DNA of 64,000 bases. It comes from Brevibacterium linens ATCC 9172. Lineage in GTDB: Bacteria > Actinomycetota > Actinomycetes > Actinomycetales > Brevibacteriaceae. Numbering within the stretch: the stretch's first letter is position 1; every line of letters begins with the position of its first letter. The notes beneath the pieces were generated by a model, which was not told the origin of the DNA, did no database searches, and saw only the letters and a program-made list of their open reading frames with translations. Positions 48,885-56,682 of the stretch are shown in pieces. Both the position numbers and the translations under genes were made by a program. The stretch spans positions 27,100-91,099 of the forward strand of contig NZ_FXYY01000015.1 of assembly GCF_900169165.1 (NCBI RefSeq), written 5' to 3'.

Positions 48885-49065
48885 CCGGCGGCTCTCCCGA
48901 GGGGCCTTCCAGATCGGAGGTCCCCGCTCCTCCACACCCGGGACCCTGCGCCCGTGTGTGGAGCCTCTGCGGCAACCTCCGATCCGGAAGGTGTAGCCCC
49001 ATACACTTCGACCGTCGCTTCGCGAGTCGAAGTTCCTGGGGCCCTCCGGGGGCCTCGGTCCTGAC
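48885..49065. other. Candidate oriT: structured region upstream of mob
   Basis: The 320-bp gap 48822-49140 holds no gene. It has nested inverted repeats: ggggccttccagatcggagg (from 48899) pairs with cctccgatccggaaggtgtagcccc near 48979-49003, and inside it ctccacacccggg pairs with cccgtgtgtggag (about 48931-48965). MobV origins usually lie directly 5' of the relaxase gene and contain such repeats. The nick site is not identifiable by eye. Confidence 0.5.
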
Positions 49066-49140
49066 GGACCTCGATGCAGCGATCCGCCGTCGCCCCACCT
49101 GGGCGACGACGAATCGACTGCAAGGTCGCGGCGACCGCAC

Positions 49141-50619
49141 TCATGCCGTACCCCCGGTGGTGAGCGCCAACGGCACGTCACGGCTGTGCTCGGCGAGCCC
49201 ATCCAGCAACTCGTCGACAGCAGCGCCAGCGTCGTGAGCGCCACCGCCTGCCGGGCCGTAGCTCAGCGACAACACCTCGAAGCTGGTGTAGCCACTTGCC
49301 TGCTTCGTTGAGATGGCGCGCTTGTACGGATCGCCCTTGACTACGGGCTGCACCAGGTACCGGAGAATGTCATCCTCCCGGAAGACCCGCACCACCGACT
49401 GCAAGCGGCGGATGAACTGATCGAGCGCTTCATCGACATTGCCCTTCTGACGGGCAAAAAAGAAGAACTCGACCGGCTCGATGGTCGCAGTGATCACGAT
49501 GAGCCTGGGAGCGACCTCACCCTTGTTCTTGTACCGCGCCCGAGCAGGCGAGGCATTGTGCGGATCGAGCAGAAGTAGCCAGTCGTTGGCATCCATAGCC
49601 GAGGCCCGCAGATCATCAAGCAGCATGATCTCCTCGCCCCGCCAGTCATCGAGCGGGTTTGTTGTCGCGGCACGGTAGACCTGCCACCGCTCCCCGTGTC
49701 CCTTGGCGCACGAGATCGCCTCCTGGATGAACGCGTTCGCGAACCTGGTCTTGCCGACCCCGGCCTCGCCATGGATGAAGACGACCTGGGTCGAAAAAGC
49801 ACCGGCACGCAGCTTCGCCGCCGCACGGTAAGCACGGCGCTGCCCGTAGGCCGACAACGCATCATCGATCTCCCGCTGATGCCGTGAATAGATATCGAAG
49901 TACTCATCGGTGAGCATGATCTGGTCACGCGTGAGTTCACCCTGGAGCACCATCTCCCGGAACGGCTCGAACTCCAGCTTCGCCCGCTTCGCCTTGACAT
50001 GAGCGCGGCCCTTCCGCCACGCCGGATACCGCTCGCGGTACACCTGCTGATATTCCATGCCCCGTACCGAGGCGACCTGCTCCGGCGGGTACTGGAACTT
50101 GTCGGGGTACTTCACGTGCGTGAGATAGGCCAAGCCGTTGTCGTGCTGCTGGGTGATCTTCTTGCCGCAGACCTCGACAGGCGCACCGCCGCGCGACTTG
50201 TCGAGTTCAACGTACTGGACCTCGACTCCCAGAATCGCGGCCAGCTTCTCGACCGCTGCCGAGGTTTCGCGACTCTTGAACTTCAACAGCAGATGCAGGT
50301 GCAGGTACTTCGGCACCTCGACCATCGAAGCGGTCGCATCATCCCAGCCCAGCTGAGTATCGTCACCGTGCAGGATGCAGTGAGCCTCTTCGATCACGAG
50401 ACCGACAGATTCCAGCAGCACGACCAAGTACTGCGAGAACGACGCGGCAGCCGCACGTAGCGCATCGACGCGCGAAGGATCATCCTTCGGGCGACCGTTC
50501 GCTGCGTGCGCCTGCTCCAACAGGCCGGCGAACACCGGATCAGTCGAGTGCTGCCAGCACTCGGGCTTGATCTGCTGCACCAGCATGACCAGAGTCGGGT
50601 TCGCTGCCTTACGCGCCAT
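49141..50619 (-). CDS. rep: Rep protein: Rep_2-type HUH endonuclease fused to a superfamily 3 helicase
   Basis: A 492-residue replication initiator. The HUH motif is H107-L-H109 in PKYLHLHLLLKF, and the following block GLAYLTHVKYPDKFQY matches the Rep_2 rolling-circle family, including the expected catalytic tyrosine region. The C-terminal half is an SF3-like ATPase: Walker A GEAGVGKTRFA, Walker B EEIMLLDDLRA, then LIVITATIEPVEFFFF. This is the domain order of CRESS-DNA virus Reps and related bacterial plasmid Reps. ATG 50619 is chosen at the MARKAANP start. It suggests that the excised element replicates as a circle. Confidence 0.85.
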   Translation of the reverse strand: MARKAANPTLVMLVQQIKPECWQHSTDPVFAGLLEQAHAANGRPKDDPSRVDALRAAAASFSQYLVVLLESVGLVIEEAHCILHGDDTQLGWDDATASMVEVPKYLHLHLLLKFKSRETSAAVEKLAAILGVEVQYVELDKSRGGAPVEVCGKKITQQHDNGLAYLTHVKYPDKFQYPPEQVASVRGMEYQQVYRERYPAWRKGRAHVKAKRAKLEFEPFREMVLQGELTRDQIMLTDEYFDIYSRHQREIDDALSAYGQRRAYRAAAKLRAGAFSTQVVFIHGEAGVGKTRFANAFIQEAISCAKGHGERWQVYRAATTNPLDDWRGEEIMLLDDLRASAMDANDWLLLLDPHNASPARARYKNKGEVAPRLIVITATIEPVEFFFFARQKGNVDEALDQFIRRLQSVVRVFREDDILRYLVQPVVKGDPYKRAISTKQASGYTSFEVLSLSYGPAGGGAHDAGAAVDELLDGLAEHSRDVPLALTTGGTA

Positions 50620-50766
50620 AGCGATCACCCCGGAGCCGGGGAGCATCGGCGCTCGCAGGCAGACCGATGTACCCCCGATGTTCCCCCCGCTGTACCCCAG
50701 ACGGTGAGGTGCCATGAACGGCTGCTCCACGCGGCGGGATCGGCGGGAACACGCTGGTTGCGGCAA

Positions 50767-50830
50767 GGCGCGGCGAATCTACAAGCCCTTCGCCGCGCCC
50801 GTAGGTGGAGTGTTCCTGCTTAAGCTCCAC
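50767..50830. other. Hairpins upstream of rep, candidate replication origin
   Basis: The 360-bp gap 50620-50979 has no gene. It contains a perfect 11-bp hairpin ggcgcggcgaa/ttcgccgcgcc with an 11-nt loop (50767-50799), a second stem gtggag/ctccac (50805-50830), and a small ccccgg-ag-ccgggg repeat near 50629. Double-strand origins of rolling-circle elements are hairpins next to rep, so this is the best origin candidate; a terminator is the alternative. Confidence 0.4.
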
Positions 50831-50979
50831 AGAACTCTTAGTCGCAGAGATATCCCACAGCACATCGTTCCCGGTATGTTCCTCACTGGCACCCCAACCG
50901 CACTGGCTGCGGCGCTGGGTAAGCACGCGATAACAGGGCTCGCGGTGGACGCCGCCCACGACGGATGCCTGTGCAGTAC

Positions 50980-51285
50980 TCACTTGGCACCGCCAAGGAG
51001 AGCGCGCAGACGGCGGACCTGTTCATCCGACAACGGGGGAGCAGACGCTACGATCCGCTCGACGGCGGACTCGATGGACTCGAAGCCGCTGGCGCGTGTC
51101 GGTACAGCGAGCGCATCGAGATCAGTGCGTAGGACCTTGACACGGCCGCCGACCTTGACAGCGGGCAGCCTGCCATCGGCGATGTATCGACGAAGCGTTT
51201 GATACGCGCCATACCCGAGCTGGACAGCCTCAGTCAGGCTGATGTAGTGGGACAGGTTTGACTTGGGAGGAGTGGTGTACCCCAT
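50980..51285 (-). CDS. Excisionase-like helix-turn-helix protein
   Basis: A 101-residue protein with an HTH_17/MerR-like winged helix: ISLTEAVQLGYGAYQTLRRY and GRLPAVKVGGRVKVLRTDLD (wing), and a C-terminal helix (LSDEQVRRLRALLGG). It lies upstream of rep and about 330 bp from the S2 site, where a recombination directionality factor or copy-control regulator is expected. It could also activate rep. Confidence 0.82.
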   Translation of the reverse strand: MGYTTPPKSNLSHYISLTEAVQLGYGAYQTLRRYIADGRLPAVKVGGRVKVLRTDLDALAVPTRASGFESIESAVERIVASAPPLSDEQVRRLRALLGGAK

Positions 51286-51612
51286 GAGAACTCCAGACAG
51301 AAATATCTGTCCGGAGACGGGGGGAATAGTTGTCCGGCTACTTTCCCGGTCGCCGTGCGCGATGCTCCACTGGGCCCTTCCGGACCTCCGTGCCTTACGG
51401 GAGAAGTCACTCCCTGCCGGGTCGTCTAAATCTGAATCTCGACGTGGTTCCCGGTGCTACCCGGTGCTGACTACGCGCTGCTCGACACAGCCCACGTGGG
51501 GTGATCCCCCTTCGTTGATCTTGCTCTCGCGATCTCAGAAGGCTTGTCGCGATCCTATCCGACCTGTCAAGCAAGGTCAAGCCCGAGCATTCGAGACGGT
51601 AGTGCTGTCCGG

Positions 51613-51658
51613 AACGTGGTGGAGTTCCGGTTTAATGTGTAGTCGAGTTCCGGTCTAA
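51613..51658 (+). other. Attachment site S2 (junction of segments A and B)
   Basis: 51613-51642 encodes NVVEFRFNV plus stop, the conserved end of YchF. A degenerate second copy (gtcgagttccggtctaac) follows at 51642-51658. The bases before it (gctgtccggaacgtggt) resemble those before site S4. The gap 51286-51833 around it has no supported gene. Confidence 0.72.
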
Positions 51659-51833
51659 CCTAAGGGGGCTCAGTGATCCAGCTCTGGAGTGTTATCGCAG
51701 TTGCGATCTTGACCGTTTTGTCGTTGTTGCCCGCACACCATGCTCCTGCATGCACTCCAGCACTGACTGCACGGTGCAATTTCGGATCCCGACCCCTGGT
51801 ACAGCGTCCTACCTATCGATTACCGTCGACACC

Positions 51834-53174
51834 ATGACGATCAACACCGAGATGCTGCAGTTCGTCTCCGTCGACGAACTGCTCGGCACTCAAGGTCCCG
51901 ACCTGCGCATACCGGATTTCCAGCGCCCGTACTCCTGGTCCCCACGCATCGCGGCACAGCTGTTCACGGATGTCGCGGAGGCTCTCGATAGCAGGCCGGA
52001 GCATTCGTACATCATGGGCACCGTCATCCTCCTGAGGCGTCCCCAGGAGTCGCATTTCGAGGTGGTCGATGGACAGCAGAGAATCCTGACCCTCCATCTG
52101 CTGCGGGCGCTTCTGCGCGGCCAGAGAATCCCCCATCTCCAATCAGGGGACACCCCGATCCACCACGTCCATCAGGAACTCTCGCGACGGGTCGCCGACC
52201 TCGAACGTTCTCCGGGGCGCCTCGACAGGTACCGGGAATTCCTCGACGCCAAAGCCAAAGTTCTGAAGATCGTCACCGATGACGAGGATGAGGCATTCCA
52301 GTTCTTCGACTCGCAGAACTTCCGAGGCAAATCACTGCGCCCGCACGACCTGCTCAAGGCCTTCCACCTGCGCGAAATGGCAGATGCCAGCACTGCCGAG
52401 CAGCGCGCCGTGGTCGAGCAATGGGAGAAGGCCGACGAGAACGAGCTGGACCGGCTCTTCGGCACCTACCTGGCCCGCATCCACTGGTGGAGCCGCAACA
52501 TGCCAGCGCATGCATATACCACCGATGACCTCGACCTCTTCAAGGGAGTCGGCAGATCCACTCGCCGCCTGCCGGGGGCCGAATACCATCGCGCTGCCAA
52601 GGCGGTGCTTCCCGGCCTGCAGGAGTGGTCCTATCCTGATGCCGACTCGGTGACCCGCAGAGATCTCAAGCGGGCCCAGCACCAGCTCGATGCTCCGGTC
52701 GCTGCGGGTAAGTCCTTCTTCGACTACGCCGCGTTCATGCTCGAGGAGTATGAGCGGCTGGACGAGGAACTCTTCTCCGACGCCAACACAGCCGGCCTCA
52801 CGACTGCGGATCGCACGGTCTTCCACGACGGGGCGCGATTCAGGTACTGCCGGGAGCTGTACGTCGCCGCGGTCCTGTACTACACGAACAAGTACTCCGA
52901 GGCCGATATGCCGCAGGTACGACGCCACCTCTTCCGCTGGGCATACTCCCTCCGCTTGGCGTACGAGCGTCTGGGCTGGAGAACCACGGACAACTACGCA
53001 CGAGGGATCAGCACCAATATGGACGGCCTGAACAAGGTGAACCTGTTCTCCGCCATCCGCGACAGTCTCGATCCGCGGGAGATCGAGCTGGAGAACATGA
53101 GCGCCCCGCGCACGGCGCGGACTGACAACCCGGAGGATGCACGGCTCCTCACCCTGCTGAAGGAGTCCCGCTGA
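51834..53174 (+). CDS. DUF262 (GmrS-like) protein
   Basis: A 446-residue DUF262 protein. ParB/Srx-like motifs of the family are LRIPDFQRPYSW (residues 25-36) and EVVDGQQRILTL (76-87), with GTVIL between them. The later FDSQNFRGKSLRPHDLLKAF matches the family pattern (.N.RG..L...D..K). The C-terminal part is helical and shows no HNH motif. ATG 51834 is preferred because the upstream extension is low-quality. One nucleotide separates its stop from the next gene, so they form an operon. DUF262 proteins act as NTP-driven subunits of type IV restriction (GmrSD) and related defences. Confidence 0.88.
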   Translation: MTINTEMLQFVSVDELLGTQGPDLRIPDFQRPYSWSPRIAAQLFTDVAEALDSRPEHSYIMGTVILLRRPQESHFEVVDGQQRILTLHLLRALLRGQRIPHLQSGDTPIHHVHQELSRRVADLERSPGRLDRYREFLDAKAKVLKIVTDDEDEAFQFFDSQNFRGKSLRPHDLLKAFHLREMADASTAEQRAVVEQWEKADENELDRLFGTYLARIHWWSRNMPAHAYTTDDLDLFKGVGRSTRRLPGAEYHRAAKAVLPGLQEWSYPDADSVTRRDLKRAQHQLDAPVAAGKSFFDYAAFMLEEYERLDEELFSDANTAGLTTADRTVFHDGARFRYCRELYVAAVLYYTNKYSEADMPQVRRHLFRWAYSLRLAYERLGWRTTDNYARGISTNMDGLNKVNLFSAIRDSLDPREIELENMSAPRTARTDNPEDARLLTLLKESR

Positions 53175-53175
53175 G

Positions 53176-55221
53176 ATGACACAGACCATCGCTCAGGATG
53201 ACGTCCAGGCCATCCCCGTCGGGCAGCTCTTCAGCCCGGACGCTCCCAGCTATTCGATTCCCCTCTACCAGCGCAATTACACCTGGGGCGAGGAGCAGAT
53301 ACACCGCCTGATCCGCGACGTCTTCGACGAGGCCGAGCAGGAGGAGGCCAAGGACTACTTCCTTGGCAACCTCGTGGTCGCCCCTCCGCAACGGGCCGAT
53401 GAGCCGCTCGACGTGATCGACGGACAGCAGCGCCTGACCACCTTGTATATCCTGCTGGTCAAGCTCTCTTCCCGGCCGGGTCTGAAGGACCGCATCGGTC
53501 CGCTTCGGCCGCTCACCTACGAGGCTCGGGAGAAGGCCACCCGCGCTCTCCGCGGCGTCGCCGATACGATCGATGAGCCGGCGGAGGATGAGAAGGATCG
53601 AGAGGACTCCGGCATCCTCCGCGCATCGATGATTATCGAACAGCTACTGGACGGCGGGGCCGACGGTGACCGTTTACAGACTCCCCAGGTGATCGACTAT
53701 CTGCTCACCAGGGTCCTCGTCGTCCGCATGCCGATCGACCGGAGCACCGATCTGAATCGGTACTTCGAGATCATGAATACGCGCGGTGCGCAGCTCAGTC
53801 CCGTGGACATCGTCAAGGCGCGACTCCTCCGATACCTGTCTGACCCCCTCGATCGCGCCCTGCTGAACCGCGTCTGGACAGCATGCTCCGACATGGAGCA
53901 CTACGTGGGGATGAGCGCCACTGCCGGAAACACCTCCCAACGCGCAGAAGTCTTCGGCCCCGACTGGGACCAGATGCCGACAGCAGATTTCTCCCGCTTG
54001 CGTGCACAACTCATCGACACCACCTCCGAAGCGGCCTCGCCCGCCGCCGACGACGCTTCGAACACACCCGAATCCACCGCGCTGACCCTCGACGATGCGG
54101 TGACTGCCTACTCCCAGACCACGGTCAGGACCGAGTCGGAAGATGCCGACGGCGGCGAGCGATTCACATCGCAGATCACGTTCCCGACTCTGCTGCTGCA
54201 GGTTCTCGCGGTGGAGGGAGCAGGCAGGGGCTCCGCACGGGAGGATGATCGTCAGCTCGACGACAAACTGCTAGTGCAGCGCTTCTCTGCACGCGTCGAT
54301 TCACTACCGCCGCCGGAGCGGATTGACTGGGTGCGCAAGTTCACCACGGACCTGCTGCGCATCCGCTACCTGTTCGATCATTTCATTCTCAAGCGTGATG
54401 CGACGCTGACCACCGGGCACGAATCCACCACGGACGAGGAACCTGGCAGCTGGTCGTTGTACCGGCTCGCGCGAGGATCGTCCCGTCGCGGCAACAACGG
54501 GCAGGACACTCCCCGGTACCCCTCGACCTTCGCCGCTGACGAATCCGGTGCCGGCCCGCGCAGCCTGCACCGACGGATCCTGCTGCTGCAGTCGGCGCTG
54601 CGCATCACCTACACCTCCCCGCGCACGATGCACTGGATGACCGATGCACTTCGCTACGTCACCGAGCTCACCGATCACGATGAGCCGATCACAGCTCAGG
54701 GCTTCCTCCACTGTCTCGAGTCCCATGCCCACGAGCGCCTGCGCGAGGCGGTGACCCCGGACCCGGACAAGGAGGAGACCGGCCCGGATGGGATGGCGCT
54801 CGGCTTCGCCATCCCGCGCATCGTGTTCACGTACCTGGACTACCTGCTGGTGGAGGAGATGAACCAATGGGACTTCACCTTCAGCTACCGCACCTCCGTG
54901 GAGCACTTCTCCCCGGGCACCGAGGACATCGAGCACTCCTCCTTCGCATACCGCCTGGAGGATCCGCACCTTCTCGACTGGTTCGGGAACTTGGCGCTGG
55001 TCACTGTGAGCACCAACTCGAAGTTCAGCAACTACCTCCCTGCGCAGAAGGCGAACAACCACGATGCTCGCCGGCAGAGCCTGAAGCTCGAGCTGATGGC
55101 ACGGCGGGCGGAGACCGGGAGTTGGAACGACGCAGATGTGCGCACTCATCATGAGGAGATGGTGGAGTTGTTGCGCCGGGCGCTTGCAGGAGAGCGAGCG
55201 CGATCAGTTTCTGACATCTGA
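53176..55221 (+). CDS. DUF262-DUF1524 (GmrSD-like) protein
   Basis: A 681-residue protein with DUF262 at the N-terminus (SIPLYQRNYTWGEEQI, residues 27-42; DVIDGQQRLTTLYILL, 79-94; MNTRGAQLSPVDIVKARLL) and a DUF1524 His-Me finger nuclease near the C-terminus, visible as TSVEHFSPG (His) and LDWFGNLALVTVSTNSKFSN (Asn residues). Such fusions cleave modified phage DNA (GmrSD) or nick DNA in other defence systems (SspE). AAGGAG lies in the end of the preceding gene. Together with that gene it forms a two-subunit DUF262 system whose target is unknown. Confidence 0.88.
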   Translation: MTQTIAQDDVQAIPVGQLFSPDAPSYSIPLYQRNYTWGEEQIHRLIRDVFDEAEQEEAKDYFLGNLVVAPPQRADEPLDVIDGQQRLTTLYILLVKLSSRPGLKDRIGPLRPLTYEAREKATRALRGVADTIDEPAEDEKDREDSGILRASMIIEQLLDGGADGDRLQTPQVIDYLLTRVLVVRMPIDRSTDLNRYFEIMNTRGAQLSPVDIVKARLLRYLSDPLDRALLNRVWTACSDMEHYVGMSATAGNTSQRAEVFGPDWDQMPTADFSRLRAQLIDTTSEAASPAADDASNTPESTALTLDDAVTAYSQTTVRTESEDADGGERFTSQITFPTLLLQVLAVEGAGRGSAREDDRQLDDKLLVQRFSARVDSLPPPERIDWVRKFTTDLLRIRYLFDHFILKRDATLTTGHESTTDEEPGSWSLYRLARGSSRRGNNGQDTPRYPSTFAADESGAGPRSLHRRILLLQSALRITYTSPRTMHWMTDALRYVTELTDHDEPITAQGFLHCLESHAHERLREAVTPDPDKEETGPDGMALGFAIPRIVFTYLDYLLVEEMNQWDFTFSYRTSVEHFSPGTEDIEHSSFAYRLEDPHLLDWFGNLALVTVSTNSKFSNYLPAQKANNHDARRQSLKLELMARRAETGSWNDADVRTHHEEMVELLRRALAGERARSVSDI

Positions 55222-55348
55222 TCGCCCCCTGTCCCCGTGAGAAGTACGTCAGGTCGAAGAATGGAAACGGGGTCTGGACCGAGCAACGGCATTGGGTGCC
55301 GCTCGGGGATGATGTGGAGCGGTGGGTCGAGAGGTTATTCGGCTACGG

Positions 55349-55378
55349 AACGTGGTGGAATTTAGGTTCAACGTGTAA
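55349..55378 (+). other. Attachment site S3 (junction of segments B and C)
   Basis: 55349-55378 again encodes NVVEFRFNV plus stop with a third set of codons (gaa ttt agg ttc aac gtg taa). A weaker related sequence, attccgatctaatgt, lies near 55438. The gap 55222-55682 has no supported gene apart from this site and the hairpin that follows. Confidence 0.72.
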
Positions 55379-55402
55379 AAACCCCGTAATACCAGGGGTT
55401 TT
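55378..55402 (+). terminator. Terminator hairpin directly after the S3 ychF-like tail
   Basis: aaaacccc and ggggtttt flank a 9-nt loop starting at the last base of the ychF-like stop codon. It looks like a ychF terminator carried together with the tail. The right arm (ccaggggtttt) is also found after site S4. Confidence 0.65.
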
Positions 55403-55682
55403 GGTTCACCAGCTCTCGCCGAAGATCAGGGCTCGCATTCCGATCTAATGTTTCGAACGGGCCAGGAACCTGACTTGCGGGTGTTCTTGGGCGTGTGGCG
55501 GCTCGGTCCTGAACATCAAACTCGACTGGGTGGATTGCGCGACTGCGCTGGATGATCGGTGCGCGCGCACACGCTGACACTCTTCGAGGCATGACTCGGG
55601 TTCACGCATGCTGTACTGCCGGACCGATCTCCTGACTCATAAATCGGCCTGTCTCAATATTCGGTGGCCAGCAGCCAGAAGC

Positions 55683-56678
55683 TCACGGTGTCGGGTCAGC
55701 GCTGAGCAAGCCGTCGTCTTCGCTCGGTGAGAGCAGCCAGAGAACCTGGTCCCAGTTCCCGTCCGCCATCCACTGGCGGTACCGCCTTGTTGCGGTCCTC
55801 CGCGCCCCGAATGTGGATGGCAGCTCGCGCCAGGGGGTGCTCGTGGCGTCGCGATACAAGATCGCATTCACGACCGTGCGAGCGTCCGCACTTGGTCGTC
55901 CTCGACGAGGATGGTCGTCGGGGTGCACGATGCTACTGATCGCTCTCCACTGCTCGTCGGTGAGTAGTCGATAGACCTCTGTGACGCTGACCGCGTCAGC
56001 AACGTCCGTGCCCGTCGATCCACCAGGGGTAGCCTCCACGACACCGCGCGTGGTGTCGCACACCGGACACCGCGCCGCCTTCGGTGCGTTGACTCTGTCT
56101 CCGGTGATAACGGACATCACGTGGCCGCAGGTCAGGTTCAGCTGCCACGCGGCACGGTGAGCCGTGGGCCGGCGCAACAGTGTCTGCAACGTGTGGACTT
56201 GGAATGGACTCAAGGGTGGGGGAGGGCAGCACTGATGGCAATGGTCCAAGCTGCAGCCCACCATGCTCCAGAACCCGAGGCTGCAGCCCTCGTGCTTTCC
56301 GCGGAACGCAGCGTTGTCGACGTTAGTCCCAGTGTTTTTGCGCTCGCAGTTGTCCTCGGGTAGATCGTCCAGTAGCCGACGCCCGCATGCTCGACAGGGT
56401 TCGCCGGAGGCGAAGGCTCCGTATGGCTGGTAGATGCCTTCGTCGGTCCACTCCTGGCGCTTCACCTCGAATATGGATTCCCACGTTTCAAGGAGCAGCG
56501 CCAGCGATCGCGGTGTTCGCTGGACAGTGGAGTTGCCACATCCTGGTCGCCCGCAGCGGGCTGTCGTGATTTCGGCATCGTGACGTTCTCCCTCGCGTCG
56601 GCTTCGTAGCCGCCGCGAGGTGTCGTGTGTAGCCTCTTCGACAGCAGTAACTGGAAGCGATACCTTCCTGGAAGTCAT
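55683..56678 (-). CDS. Zinc-ribbon protein with a C-terminal IS5-type transposase N-domain
   Basis: A 331-residue protein in two parts. The N-terminal 210 residues are cysteine-rich, with pairs in CGRPGCGNS, EPCRACGRRL and CGHVMSV...CPVC, probably zinc ribbons. Residues about 235-315 match the DUF4096 N-domain of IS5-family transposases (LTDEQWRAISSIV, GRPSADARTVVNAILY, STPWRELPSTFG, RRYRQWMADGNW). No DDE catalytic part follows. The start codon lies 5 bp from the IS1380 end, so the original 5' end may have been lost. It could be a domesticated DNA-binding protein or a fusion caused by an IS. Confidence 0.6.
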   Translation of the reverse strand: MTSRKVSLPVTAVEEATHDTSRRLRSRREGERHDAEITTARCGRPGCGNSTVQRTPRSLALLLETWESIFEVKRQEWTDEGIYQPYGAFASGEPCRACGRRLLDDLPEDNCERKNTGTNVDNAAFRGKHEGCSLGFWSMVGCSLDHCHQCCPPPPLSPFQVHTLQTLLRRPTAHRAAWQLNLTCGHVMSVITGDRVNAPKAARCPVCDTTRGVVEATPGGSTGTDVADAVSVTEVYRLLTDEQWRAISSIVHPDDHPRRGRPSADARTVVNAILYRDATSTPWRELPSTFGARRTATRRYRQWMADGNWDQVLWLLSPSEDDGLLSADPTP

Positions 56679-56682
56679 GACT

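Larger units (their letters stand above)
42404..51630. mobile_element. Segment A: integrative and mobilisable element at ychF
   Basis: Bounded by attachment sites S1 and S2. Its genes are a large serine recombinase, ArdA, two small proteins, an XRE regulator, a lipoprotein, a MobV relaxase, a Rep_2/SF3 helicase replication protein and an Xis-like protein. This is a plasmid-like backbone (rep, mob, oriT-like region) plus an integration module, and it lacks a conjugation apparatus. Boundaries are taken from the shared core and are accurate to about 15 bp. Confidence 0.7.
51631..55366. mobile_element. Segment B: defence cassette between two ychF-like attachment sites
   Basis: A 3.7-kb stretch bounded by S2 and S3 whose only genes are two DUF262 proteins. 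It has no recombinase, so it is either a passenger mobilised in trans by the recombinase of segment A or the remnant of a larger element. Confidence 0.6.

Noticed and set aside
50767..50799. tRNA or other structured RNA gene in the rep upstream region
   Set aside because: Only simple hairpins are present; no cloverleaf, T-loop or CCA end could be found here or in other gaps of the window.
55368..55592. Small minus-strand frame after site S3
   Set aside because: Low-complexity arginine/proline translation overlapping the terminator, with no start signal.
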